Origin: Egicoccus sp. AB-alg6-2
Lineage (GTDB): Bacteria; Actinomycetota; Nitriliruptoria; Nitriliruptorales; Nitriliruptoraceae
Assembly (NCBI RefSeq): GCF_041821025.1
Contig: NZ_JBGUAY010000002.1
Location: 248,001-312,000 of the forward strand
Reading direction: 5' to 3'
Length of the DNA: 64,000 bases
The notes beneath the pieces are model-generated. The model saw only the letters and a list, made by a program, of their open reading frames with translations. It made no database searches and was not told where the DNA came from. This document shows positions 16,674 to 24,271 of this stretch, piece by piece. The position numbers and the translations under genes were made by a program. Numbering within the stretch: the stretch's first letter is position 1; each line of letters opens with the position of its first letter.

Positions 16674-17387
16674 ATGGAACCGGACTCGTCCCTGGAAAGC
16701 CGTCTCTCTCCTGCGGCGCAACTAGCGCTGCAAGAACTCCTCGAGGATGTGCGCGCGGAGATTCTTGCCAGAGCGGGGAGCAAGGCAGCCGGCGCCGGGG
16801 AGATAACCGCGACGGATATCATTGCTTCCGCCGAGGCGACACAACGCCGACCGGAGCTTCGTCGGGAATCGATTATTGGGCGCATCCTCAGCCTCTATGC
16901 AGGCCTCGGAGTGGTCACCGCAGTGGCGGCACTCGCCTTCGGGTTCGCCGACAGTTTCACGATGCCAGTGACGCTTATCGCCACTACAGGACTGACACTA
17001 GCGCTTGTTGCGGCATTCGCTACGGCGTACATGCAGTTGAAGCGCAGCCGCCGGCTGCTGTGGTCTATCGAGCCATCCGGCAGAGAGTCTCCGTTTCTGG
17101 CTACCGCTCATTTCCTTAACGCTTGGAACGATCTGGAAGCGATGTCCCGTGAGAAAGTTGCTCTTAGCCTCGGTGAGTCGAAAGCAGGTGAACCCTTGTC
17201 CCGCATAGTGGCGTACCTGGCAAGCATGAAGGTACTGGCCGAAGAAGACACCGCCAGCTTCAAGTCACTACTTGAACTTCGGAACGCAATTGTCCACGGG
17301 AATCAGGAACCCGACCCGGCCCTTCTGATTGGTTCAATCAAGCGTATCGAGGATCTGCGCAACCGGCTGTCACGCTCTCTAGCGTAA
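16674..17387 (+). CDS. Membrane-anchored HEPN-motif protein
   Basis: A 237-residue protein. An N-terminal helical region (1-65) precedes two TM helices (about 69-91 and 97-119), a basic K-R-S-R-R stop-transfer and a cytoplasmic helical domain (about 135-237). That domain contains S-R-I-V-A-Y-L-A and L-E-L-R203-N204-A-I-V-H208-G-N. R-N-x3-H followed by Gly is the HEPN motif, and its place near the end of the domain fits the fold. A membrane-tethered HEPN domain next to a two-TM partner suggests a sensor/effector pair or a toxin held at the membrane. This is an inference; no named family is recognised. GC content is lower than in the chromosomal flanks. Confidence 0.6.
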   Translation: MEPDSSLESRLSPAAQLALQELLEDVRAEILARAGSKAAGAGEITATDIIASAEATQRRPELRRESIIGRILSLYAGLGVVTAVAALAFGFADSFTMPVTLIATTGLTLALVAAFATAYMQLKRSRRLLWSIEPSGRESPFLATAHFLNAWNDLEAMSREKVALSLGESKAGEPLSRIVAYLASMKVLAEEDTASFKSLLELRNAIVHGNQEPDPALLIGSIKRIEDLRNRLSRSLA

Positions 17388-17899
17388 CCTGTAATCAGCC
17401 GCCGCTATCGCTGTCGGTTCCCGGTAAGTTGGAAGCCGTCTCGGTCGAGCGCCCGTCGGAGTGAAGTGCATCCGGCGCGGTGACGTCCGGGCTGCCCAAT
17501 CCGAAGCAATTCGAAAAGAGCCGCCGTGCACTCTCTGGCCCTTCCTAGGCGGACCGCATCAGCGAAAACAGCATCGACCCGCTGCTACTTATAGGCCGAC
17601 TGACGACCAAGCGCGCGGTCCTGCTCACGGGCAGGACCTGGAGCCGGGTCTGCCTGAACGCAGCCGTTCCGACGAAGGCGCTGTCAAGAGCGGCGTGAGA
17701 AGGCCCGATGCCGCCATGCCTGTAGCAGGCAAGAGCACCACCGACCTCACCGCTGATCTCGGGCACTGAACCGCCTCCTTGGCTGCTCGCAGTGTAGAGA
17801 CTGCGCGAGCGTCGCAGTCGTCGCTGCCTCCGCCGAGGGGTGTTTCGGGCGGAGAGTGGCCATAGCGCGCCCGCCCATCATCACGGCGGTGGGTGTGCT
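17388..17899. other. Non-coding gap with strong hairpin
   Basis: About 510 bp between convergent genes with no supported reading frame. It contains a perfect 8-bp hairpin at 17617-17638. Confidence 0.45.
17617..17638. terminator. Perfect hairpin between convergent genes
   Basis: GGTCCTGC / GCAGGACC with a 6-nt loop, 230 nt after the HEPN gene and 260 nt after the end of the leftward DUF3883 gene. It could serve both directions. No T-run is present. Confidence 0.35.
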
Positions 17900-18301
17900 C
17901 TACTGAAGGCCACTCGGCGTCTCGTCGTACACCTTCACGGACCATGGCACGGTGAAGTACCGCTGCTCGCGGCGACGCTGTAGCAGTACTCGAAGTGTCT
18001 CACCCCCTAGAACGCGTAGCGTGAAGCCAGCCGGATCACCCTGACGGACATTCTCGACCACGTAGATGAAGAACTGCGGGTTGCGGTCTGCTTCTTCGAC
18101 CTGCCGCGGCTCCAGCCACAGGTCCTGTCCCCGCGCCGACCTGCCGTACGCCTTGACCTCGATGAGACGTGGCGGACTTGAGATGTCGGCGGCGGCGCCG
18201 GTGCCGCGAGTGTCGACGGCTTCTCGACCGGCCTCGCGCTCGATGCGGAGTACCCACGCAATTGCTGCTTCTTCGACGGCCCGGTTGTGGGTGAGTTCCA
18301 C
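17900..18301 (-). CDS. DUF3883-domain (PD-(D/E)xK-like) protein
   Basis: A 133-residue protein; the GTG at 18301 is chosen because GAGGAG lies 7 nt upstream, and longer versions add a low-quality leader. Nearly the whole protein is one DUF3883 domain: N-R-A-V-E-E-A-A-I-A-W-V, an R-E-A-V-D-T-R-G-T-G segment with A-A-A-D, then R-L-I-E-V-K-A-Y-G and W-L-E-P-R-Q-V-E-E-A. The I-E-V-K element is the ExK half of the nuclease-like site; the D-x-[ST] position corresponds to the preceding Asp. It is a stand-alone version of the domain fused to the reader in the gene at 5791. It follows the DUF7662 gene on the same strand at 100 bp. Confidence 0.65.
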   Translation of the reverse strand: MELTHNRAVEEAAIAWVLRIEREAGREAVDTRGTGAAADISSPPRLIEVKAYGRSARGQDLWLEPRQVEEADRNPQFFIYVVENVRQGDPAGFTLRVLGGETLRVLLQRRREQRYFTVPWSVKVYDETPSGLQ

Positions 18302-18401
18302 GTTCTTACTCCTCGCAGTCCGCCCTTGCGTGCCAACTACAGACAGGAACGCTATGCGTGGTTCGGAATCGAGGACGCCCACACGCGATCACGGTGACGA
18401 G

Positions 18402-18644
18402 CTACGCCCTGTTGAAGCGAACCCGCTCAGCAGTGAGGTTCACGTTCGCGACGCGCCAACCCGCGTCGAGCCACGCTCGGGCTTGAACGTGCCTCCCCTC
18501 GTGCTCGTTGGACCACCAGGCCGAGTAGCGCCGCGCTGAGGCCGGTAGGCCGCCAACGACGTCATCGATCTCACGGAACGCCATCTCGACTGAGGCGCCG
18601 GACGCGGCCTCCAGGTGGCGACGCAGCGCGCTGTACTTCGACAC
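18402..18644 (-). CDS. DUF7662-type small protein
   Basis: An 80-residue protein; the GTG at 18644 follows GAGGAGG and directly begins the conserved S-K-Y-x-x-L-R-x-H-L. Further on come V-E-M-A-F-R-E-I, G-L-P-A-S-A-R-R-Y-x-A-W-W-S-N and A-W-L-D-A-G-W-R-V, the standard features of DUF7662. The domain is found as a small stand-alone protein in many actinobacteria and as a fusion partner in restriction-like genes. Its role is unknown. Its position directly upstream of a DUF3883 gene on the same strand suggests a joint transcript. Confidence 0.7.
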   Translation of the reverse strand: MSKYSALRRHLEAASGASVEMAFREIDDVVGGLPASARRYSAWWSNEHEGRHVQARAWLDAGWRVANVNLTAERVRFNRA

Positions 18645-19170
18645 GACATCCTCCTCGCCCGTAGATCGCGATAGCGACCTTAGGGGTGCATGGAGCTTCG
18701 CGGCGAGGAGTTCACGATCACGGCTGTCGCGCGTCGGGCCGCCGTTGGTCGACGCGGTCGGTGCCATCCTGGCCGAAGTCGTCGGGGTGGTCGCCTGGAC
18801 GGTGCCGATGCAGGTGCACATCCGTGTCGGCTCCCGCGACCGTCGTGCTCGAGCTGCGGCACCTCGGCTCGGGTCAAGCACACGATGCGGGGTCGGCTGG
18901 GATGCGGGCAACACCTCGACCTCACGCCCCCATGGCCGCGTGGTAGGCGGGTGTGACTCCGCCGCATGCGCGTGGCGCTGAACGGGTCGACCGCCCCTCG
19001 CTTCGAGGACCTTCGCCTTGAGGGCGTGCCCGGTCATCATCGTCGCCGGCCCCTCTCCAAAGGAGTGGACGACACGATGTGCTGCTCGGAGCCAGCGGTA
19101 GGTACCGATACGTGGGTGAGAAGCGAGTTGCCAACAATCTCGTGGGGATCGACGCGAGAGAGCGAGTGAC
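18645..19170. other. Non-coding gap
   Basis: About 525 bp between divergent genes. The frames are Arg-rich, lack ribosome binding sites and resemble no protein. Nothing is recognised. Confidence 0.4.
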
Positions 19171-19716
19171 GTGGGCGGGGTGACTTCGGCCTTTACACAG
19201 GTGTTGTCGGACGACGCCGTCTACGAGTACCGGGCCGACCGGTGGTGGGCAGAAGGCCCACGACTGGCGTTCGTGGGCTGCAATCCGAGCCTGATCACAT
19301 GGCAGGCTGGCGCCCGCTTGGACCCGACCAGTGCCAACTGCGAGGCGATCGCCTGGCGCGACGGCTACGCCGGGGTAACCATGCTCAACCTTTGGGCGCT
19401 ACGGAGCACGGACCCGCGGGAGTTGCGCGATCACCCCGATCCGATCGGCCCGGGGTGGGCTGCGGCGTTCGACGAGGCGGTGCGCGACCTGGACTTCGTA
19501 GTGGGCGCATGGGGGACCGCTCCCTTCGGCGCCGGCACACGCGTCGCCCGGCGCCGCATCGCTGAGGTAGTCGACCACCTGGTCGAACTCGGGTTGGAGG
19601 TGCGCTGCCTCGGCCAGACGGCGGACGGCGAACCGCGCCACCTGTCGCTGCGAGGTGTGTCGAGAGGTGCCCTGCCAGCACTGCAGCCGTTCGTCGGTCG
19701 CAGGACGAGGCCGTAG
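19171..19716 (+). CDS. DUF1643-domain protein
   Basis: A 181-residue protein matching DUF1643 over most of its length: Y-R-A-D-R-W-W, then L-A-F-V-G-C-N-P-S, a D-P-T segment, W-R-D-G-Y-A-G-V and M-L-N-L-W-A-L-R-S-T-D-P-x-x-L, and later V-V-G-A-W-G followed by L-G-Q-T-A-D-G-x-P-R-H-L. The C-terminal G-x-P-R-H-P/L motif is standard for the family. These are widespread small proteins of unknown biochemical function, often in mobile or nuclease-rich regions. The GTG/ATG choice at the start is uncertain by a few codons (GVTSAF follows). Confidence 0.75.
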   Translation: MGGVTSAFTQVLSDDAVYEYRADRWWAEGPRLAFVGCNPSLITWQAGARLDPTSANCEAIAWRDGYAGVTMLNLWALRSTDPRELRDHPDPIGPGWAAAFDEAVRDLDFVVGAWGTAPFGAGTRVARRRIAEVVDHLVELGLEVRCLGQTADGEPRHLSLRGVSRGALPALQPFVGRRTRP

Positions 19717-20547
19717 TCGTGCCGCGCAGAGCGGCCGCGGCCTCTGGGGTCGTTGTCGCCGACGGGCATCGCCGGGTAGCCCGGGCTAGCGACCATCAGT
19801 CGACCGCCCCGTGAACTTCCGAAGAATCCGATATCTCAAGTGCGCGCCGGCCCCACGGGGTGAGCAGGCGCGAATCCCACCATGTGGGTCGGCGACATGC
19901 GCTCGACGACGACCGATCCGGGATCACATCCACCGCAGAGGCTGAAGAGACGTGAGCAACCACCGGGCGACTATGCGCAGGCTGGTGGCTCGGGCAGCGC
20001 ACCCGAAGTCAGCGCTCCTCAGGTGAAGTCGTTCGGGCATGATTGCCACAGCGGCACCGGCGGGGAACCGAGGTTCGGGAAGCGGCGTCCCGATGAGACC
20101 ACCAGACTGACAGGTGTGTGGCAATCAGACGATCGTCTCCGGCCGCTCTCGTGCTTGACTTCGACACCGATGCCTACCACCGGTGGACCCCTGAGCTGAG
20201 GTGGAGCCGGCCACCTAACTCCCGTCGGTGGGCACACGTTGGGCCGGGTCGCCGACCACGAGGGAGAGGAGGGATGGGCCCGTTGTCGCGGTGAGATCGG
20301 GGCGAAAAGCCGTTAGTTGAAGCTTCATGGGTGCCATCTGGGTGCCATACTACAGAGTATCTACAGAAACGCCCCGATACCGAATGGGACACGAAACGAC
20401 ATAGCCGCAGGTCAGAGCCGGTTTTTCGCCATCGGGTGGGACGCGCGGAAATCGGGCGAAACGGGCGAACTCCGGCTCATAACCCGGAGGTCTGCTGCCA
20501 CCTCGCGTACGGTCGGGGTGCGCGTGTTGAGACATTGGAGCGCGTGT
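19717..20547. other. Non-coding gap containing repeat copy B
   Basis: About 830 bp without a supported gene. Its right part carries the second copy of the 170-bp repeat (20313-20488) and, from 20536, the ribosome binding site of the HNH gene. The left part shows nothing recognisable. Confidence 0.45.
20313..20488 (+). repeat. Imperfect direct repeat, copy B (att-like)
   Basis: Same orientation and block order as 6817-6990. This copy ends in ACTCCGGCTCATAACCCGGAGGTC (20469-20492), where CTCATAAC sits in a 6-bp stem (CTCCGG/CCGGAG). That resembles the anticodon arm of an elongator tRNA-Met, a frequent integration target. The sequence to the right does not continue as a tRNA. Copy A lacks this last part. 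Confidence 0.5.
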
Positions 20548-21690
20548 GTGAATGAGGTCACTAGCCAGAGCTCGCCACTCGCGTTCGGGGAGAAGCTGCT
20601 CTCGTTGCTCGACACGGGCAGCTTCACCACGACCTACAAGTACGCGCTGTTGCTCTCGCTGCTCGACGCGACGGTGGAGGGCACCGACGCCGACGGACGG
20701 GCGCCAGCGACGCTGTCGGGCCGCGACCTCGGTCGGCGAGTTTTCGAGCTGTACTGGCGGCAGGCTCGACCCTTCAGCGAACACGGCCCGCTCCGACAGT
20801 CGCGCCAACGCGACCTCGTGGTCAAGATCGCCGAACTACGTACGCGGCTCGGCCTGTCAGAGCACGCATCGCTGGATGTCGCGCGGCGTGCTGACGAGTT
20901 GGCCGTGGCGCGCCTCGAACGCGAAGTCATCGCGACCGTCGTCCGCTATCCGATCCCGCTGCTCCAGCGGTTCGGATCCGGCTCAGGAGCGGTCGACGAC
21001 CGGTTCATCTACGGCATCGGCTGGGTAGCCGGGATCACCCAGGGGCGGGTGTTCGCCGCCGACTTCGACGACCGGCTCCATCTGCGGCCGGGAGCCGGCG
21101 AGCACCTGGCTGCGCTCGCCGGATTGGTCCGGCCGGTGATCGAGCGCGAATGGCTGCGCTACGTCGCCCGACGAAACGACGACCTCGTCGACGAACTGCG
21201 CCTCGAGACGTTCCTGTTCGGCAGGGCACGCATCTCGCTCGCCAACGTTCGTACGCCGCTGCTCGAACTGCAGGACGGCCGCTGCTTCTACTGCGGTCGC
21301 GAGCGTGGCCCGTGGGAGGTCGACCACTTCCTGCCGTGGTCCCGGTGGCCGGACGACCGTCTCGACAACCTCGTCGTCGCCGATCGGGGCTGTAACGGCG
21401 ACAAGCGCGCAGCGTTGGCCGCCCTGCCCCACCTGGAACGCTGGTGGCGACGGCTCACGCCGGGCACCGTGGAGCACGAGCATCTCGGTGCCATCGCGAC
21501 GCGGACGTCGTGGCCCCGTCGTACGGGCCGAACGGCTGGCGGCGCCCGCGGCCTCTACCTCCATCAGCCCCATGGGGCGCTGCTGTGGGAGGCGCCGGGC
21601 GAGGTTCGCCCCCTCGATCTGCGGCGGCTGCAGTCGACCCTCGCGTCACGGCAGGCGGCCGCCGAGGATCCCGGCGACTACACGCCGTAG
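20548..21690 (+). CDS. HNH endonuclease
   Basis: A 380-residue protein; the GTG at 20548 is preceded by GGAG and starts the recognisable protein, while an upstream in-frame extension would run through the repeat. Residues 1-230 are a helical N-terminal region with no motif known to me (L-L-S-L-L-D-T-G-S-F-T-T-T-Y-K-Y). The HNH core is C246-x2-C249, then E-V-D259-H260-F-L-P-W-S, N274-L-V-V and C282-N283-G-D-K, with the Cys residues forming the structural zinc site. The N-terminal layout is that of actinobacterial HNH proteins annotated only as nucleases. A DNA-cleaving defence or homing function is likely; the target is unknown. It is convergent with the NERD gene. Confidence 0.75.
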   Translation: MNEVTSQSSPLAFGEKLLSLLDTGSFTTTYKYALLLSLLDATVEGTDADGRAPATLSGRDLGRRVFELYWRQARPFSEHGPLRQSRQRDLVVKIAELRTRLGLSEHASLDVARRADELAVARLEREVIATVVRYPIPLLQRFGSGSGAVDDRFIYGIGWVAGITQGRVFAADFDDRLHLRPGAGEHLAALAGLVRPVIEREWLRYVARRNDDLVDELRLETFLFGRARISLANVRTPLLELQDGRCFYCGRERGPWEVDHFLPWSRWPDDRLDNLVVADRGCNGDKRAALAALPHLERWWRRLTPGTVEHEHLGAIATRTSWPRRTGRTAGGARGLYLHQPHGALLWEAPGEVRPLDLRRLQSTLASRQAAAEDPGDYTP

Positions 21691-21714
21691 GTCGAGCGCG
21701 TTCGACCGGTCTGG

Positions 21715-22617
21715 TCAGGCAGCGGCGTGGGCTTCACGGAGTCTGCGGCCGATCTCGCCGTTGGTGTCGTCGACCTCGAGGTGCAACTCGCCGGTCGGCA
21801 GATCGAGGTAGCCGAGCCGCTCGCCGTTTGGTCCGTTCGCATACAGGCGGTCGTTGCCGAACCTCGTCCAGCGTCGGACCGAGATCGCGCCGCCGGGCGA
21901 TGTCGGCGTTCCCGCTGCCGGGACGGACGCAGACGGTGCGGGCGCGGCCGGCCGTTGTGATCTCTGACGTGGATCCCAGGTGTCGGGGTCGCGAGCCAAC
22001 CGTTCGAGGCGCAACACGTCCCCCTCGCTGAACACGCCGGTTGGGAGTCGCTCGAACCAGCCCGGTAGGTCGTGCTCGCGCAGGAGGGTCAGGTTGGCCA
22101 ACGGCTTCTTGATCGTGATCTCGCAGCCGAGCACGACCAGGACGCTCCAGGCATGGACCGGCCGGCCCAGAGCGGTCGACAGACGGTCCTGCACTGTTCG
22201 AGCTTCGCGGAGTGCCGCCGGGACGAATGCCGTCTTGTGACCGTTCTGGAGCACGGCGTGGTCGTACACCGTGAGACATCCGGTCAGGTTCTTGGTATTG
22301 AGCACGAAGATGCCCGCAGGCCCCAGCACCAGGTGGTCGAGGTTCGCGCCGCGCCGCCCGACGGTGAGGTCGTGAACGACCGCCCAGGGCCGGGGGAGCC
22401 GCTCCAGCCTGCGAGCGACGACTTCCTCGCCCTCGGCGCCGCGCCGCCAGGATCGCTCGTCCGTTCTGGCGTCGAACACCCGCTCGATCAGTTGCTTCGC
22501 ACGTGACTTGCCCGCCGCGAGCTCCCGCTCCTTCTCCCGTGCCCCCATACCCGCCTGGTTGTGCAGGTACTGCTTGTCGATCCTGATGTGGAACTCGTCC
22601 ACGCTGCCCCCAAGCAC
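21715..22617 (-). CDS. NERD-domain protein
   Basis: A 300-residue protein. The first part is basic and helical, then residues about 58-165 form the NERD (nuclease-related) domain: G-A-E-G-E-E-V-V, V-V-H-D-L-T-V, G-A-N-L-D-H-L-V-L-G-P-A-G-I-F-V and L-N-T-K-N-L-T-G. The Glu, Asp and N-T-K positions correspond to the PD-(D/E)xK-like site. The C-terminal 75 residues have a proline-rich linker and a small beta domain (R-F-G-N-D-R-L-Y-A, G-Y-L-D-L). NERD proteins are predicted nucleases, often with helicases. The start at 22617 is not certain; an in-frame GTG begins V-D-E-F six codons in. It is divergent from the thiamine operon. Confidence 0.7.
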   Translation of the reverse strand: MLGGSVDEFHIRIDKQYLHNQAGMGAREKERELAAGKSRAKQLIERVFDARTDERSWRRGAEGEEVVARRLERLPRPWAVVHDLTVGRRGANLDHLVLGPAGIFVLNTKNLTGCLTVYDHAVLQNGHKTAFVPAALREARTVQDRLSTALGRPVHAWSVLVVLGCEITIKKPLANLTLLREHDLPGWFERLPTGVFSEGDVLRLERLARDPDTWDPRQRSQRPAAPAPSASVPAAGTPTSPGGAISVRRWTRFGNDRLYANGPNGERLGYLDLPTGELHLEVDDTNGEIGRRLREAHAAA

Positions 22618-22719
22618 GACGTGGCACTAGCCATCGGCACGCGCAGGTCGCACCTTGAACACCGGCTGGATGAATCCTCGCCGCGGGGAGCGCGGCGGCC
22701 CGATATGGTCGGGACCGAA

Positions 22720-22818
22720 GACGCCGAGGGAGCCCTCCGAACCGAGGGCTGAGAATGCGCCGGGCGGGCGCCCTACCTCGGAACCTGATCCGGGTAATGC
22801 CGGCGGAGGGAGCGCGTC
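22720..22818 (+). promoter_or_regulatory. TPP (thi-box) riboswitch
   Basis: Aptamer landmarks are all present: P1 strands GACGC (22720-22724) and GCGTC (22814-22818), a P3 hairpin GCCCTC/GAGGGC, the pyrimidine-sensor CTGAGA (22748-22753) and the thi-box core GAACCTGATCCGGGTAATGC followed by CGGCGGAGGGA. The Shine-Dalgarno-like GGAGGG (22805-22810) lies inside the 3' half, 9 nt before the GTG start at 22819, so ligand-stabilised folding would hide the ribosome binding site. The switch should lower expression of the downstream thiamine genes when thiamine pyrophosphate is plentiful. Confidence 0.93.
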
Positions 22819-24270
22819 GTGGTGGCTACATCTCTCAGTGTGCTGTTGCTGGGCACGGTGCTCGCGGCATTCGTGGTCATCGGCGTCCGTGCCGGCCGCG
22901 AGGTCCCACGCGCCGACCTCGACGACTTCACCGTCGCCCGCGGCAGCCAGGGGCCGCTCACCCTCGGCCTGTCGTTCCTCGCATCCGGCCTCGGCGCCTG
23001 GATCCTGTTCGCGCCGCCCGAGCTCGGCGCCATCCTCGGCATCGGCCCCGTCATCGGCTACGCGGTCGCCGCCGCCGGACCGTTCCTGGTGTTCGCGTTC
23101 GTCGGACCGCGGCTGCGTCGAATCGTGCCCTCCGGCCAGGGGCTGAGCGAGTTCCTGCGCGTGCGCTTCGGGCGTTCGGCGAGCCGCCTCGTCACCGCGG
23201 TCTCGCTGCTGTACATGGGCGTCTTCGTCGCGGCCGAGCTCGTCGCGATCGGCGGCCTGGTCGAACTGCTCGGCGGGATCCCACGCCAGCTCACCGTCGT
23301 CGCCGTGGTCGCGGCCACCCTCACCTACACCACGTACGGCGGCCTCCGGGCCTCACTGCGCACCGACCGGTGGCAGAGCTGGCTCGTGATCGTCCTGCTG
23401 ACCGTCGCCGCCGTCGCCGCCGTGGTGGGAGTGGACGGGCCAGTCGCCAGCGTCCGCGACAGCGGCCTGCTCGGTATCGACCGGGTGGGTCTCAAGAGCG
23501 CCGCGACACTCATCCTCGCCGTCACCGCCGCGAACCTGTTCCACCACGGCTACTGGCAGCGGGTCTGGTCGGCCCGGGACGATCGGGCCCTGCGCCAGGG
23601 CGCCCTCGTCGGCGCCGCCGTCACGATCCCCTTGATGCTGATCGCCGGCGGGCTCGGTGTGCTGTCCGCCTCGGTCGGTCTCGCCGAAGTGCCGGCGCTG
23701 TCCATCTTCGTGCTCGCCGCCGAGCTCCCCGGCGTGGTCGTCGCGGTCGTCCTCGTGCTCGGCATCGCGCTCGTCGCGTCGTCGGTGGACACGCTCGAGA
23801 ACGGCCTCGCCGCCCTGCTCGTCTCCGAACGTCCCTCTCTCCGTCTCGGGCACGCGCGCCTGCTGACCGTGGCCGTAATGCTGCCGGCGCTGGCCGTCGG
23901 GCTGGTTGCCACCTCCGTGCTGCAGCTGTTCCTCATCGCCGACCTGCTCGCCGCCGTTCTGCTCCTGCCGGCCCTGCTCGGCCTCTGGCGCCGCACCACC
24001 ACGACGGCGGTCTGGTCCGGGATCGTCGCCGGCGCGGTCGGGGCGCTCGGTGCCGGCCTGCTCGCGGCGGGCAGCCTCGAGGGTGCGGTCGCCCGGGTCA
24101 CCTTCCCCGACGCGGTCCCGACCCTGGCGCCGTTCGCCGGCGCACTGCTCGCCAGCGGCCTCGTCACCTTCCTCGTGTCGCTGGGCGGCCGTCCGACCGT
24201 CGAGCTGTCCGAGCTCGACGCACGCGTCCGGGAACGCGTCCCCGCCGCCGGCCCGCCGAGCGGAGCCTGA
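22819..24270 (+). CDS. Sodium/solute symporter family transporter, likely thiamine-precursor uptake
   Basis: A 483-residue protein with about 13 hydrophobic helices starting at the GTG immediately after the riboswitch. SSS (2.A.21) features are visible: L-T-L-G-L-S-F-L-A-S-G-L-G-A in the region of the unwound first core helix, G-x-x-x-G-Y-A, F-L-R-V-R-F-G, Y-T-T-Y-G-G-L-R-A-S-L-R-T-D and H-H-G-Y-W-Q-R. Members of this family are known or predicted carriers of vitamins and precursors (pantothenate, and ThiV-type HMP transport). Because it is the first gene under a TPP switch and in the same operon as thiE, thiG and thiD, uptake of thiamine or a precursor such as HMP is the best inference. thiE follows after one base. 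Confidence 0.75.
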   Translation: MVATSLSVLLLGTVLAAFVVIGVRAGREVPRADLDDFTVARGSQGPLTLGLSFLASGLGAWILFAPPELGAILGIGPVIGYAVAAAGPFLVFAFVGPRLRRIVPSGQGLSEFLRVRFGRSASRLVTAVSLLYMGVFVAAELVAIGGLVELLGGIPRQLTVVAVVAATLTYTTYGGLRASLRTDRWQSWLVIVLLTVAAVAAVVGVDGPVASVRDSGLLGIDRVGLKSAATLILAVTAANLFHHGYWQRVWSARDDRALRQGALVGAAVTIPLMLIAGGLGVLSASVGLAEVPALSIFVLAAELPGVVVAVVLVLGIALVASSVDTLENGLAALLVSERPSLRLGHARLLTVAVMLPALAVGLVATSVLQLFLIADLLAAVLLLPALLGLWRRTTTTAVWSGIVAGAVGALGAGLLAAGSLEGAVARVTFPDAVPTLAPFAGALLASGLVTFLVSLGGRPTVELSELDARVRERVPAAGPPSGA

Positions 24271-24271
24271 C

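Noticed and set aside
20469-20492. A complete tRNA-Met gene
   Set aside because: Only an anticodon-arm-like fragment is visible; no acceptor stem, D-arm or T-arm can be drawn around it.
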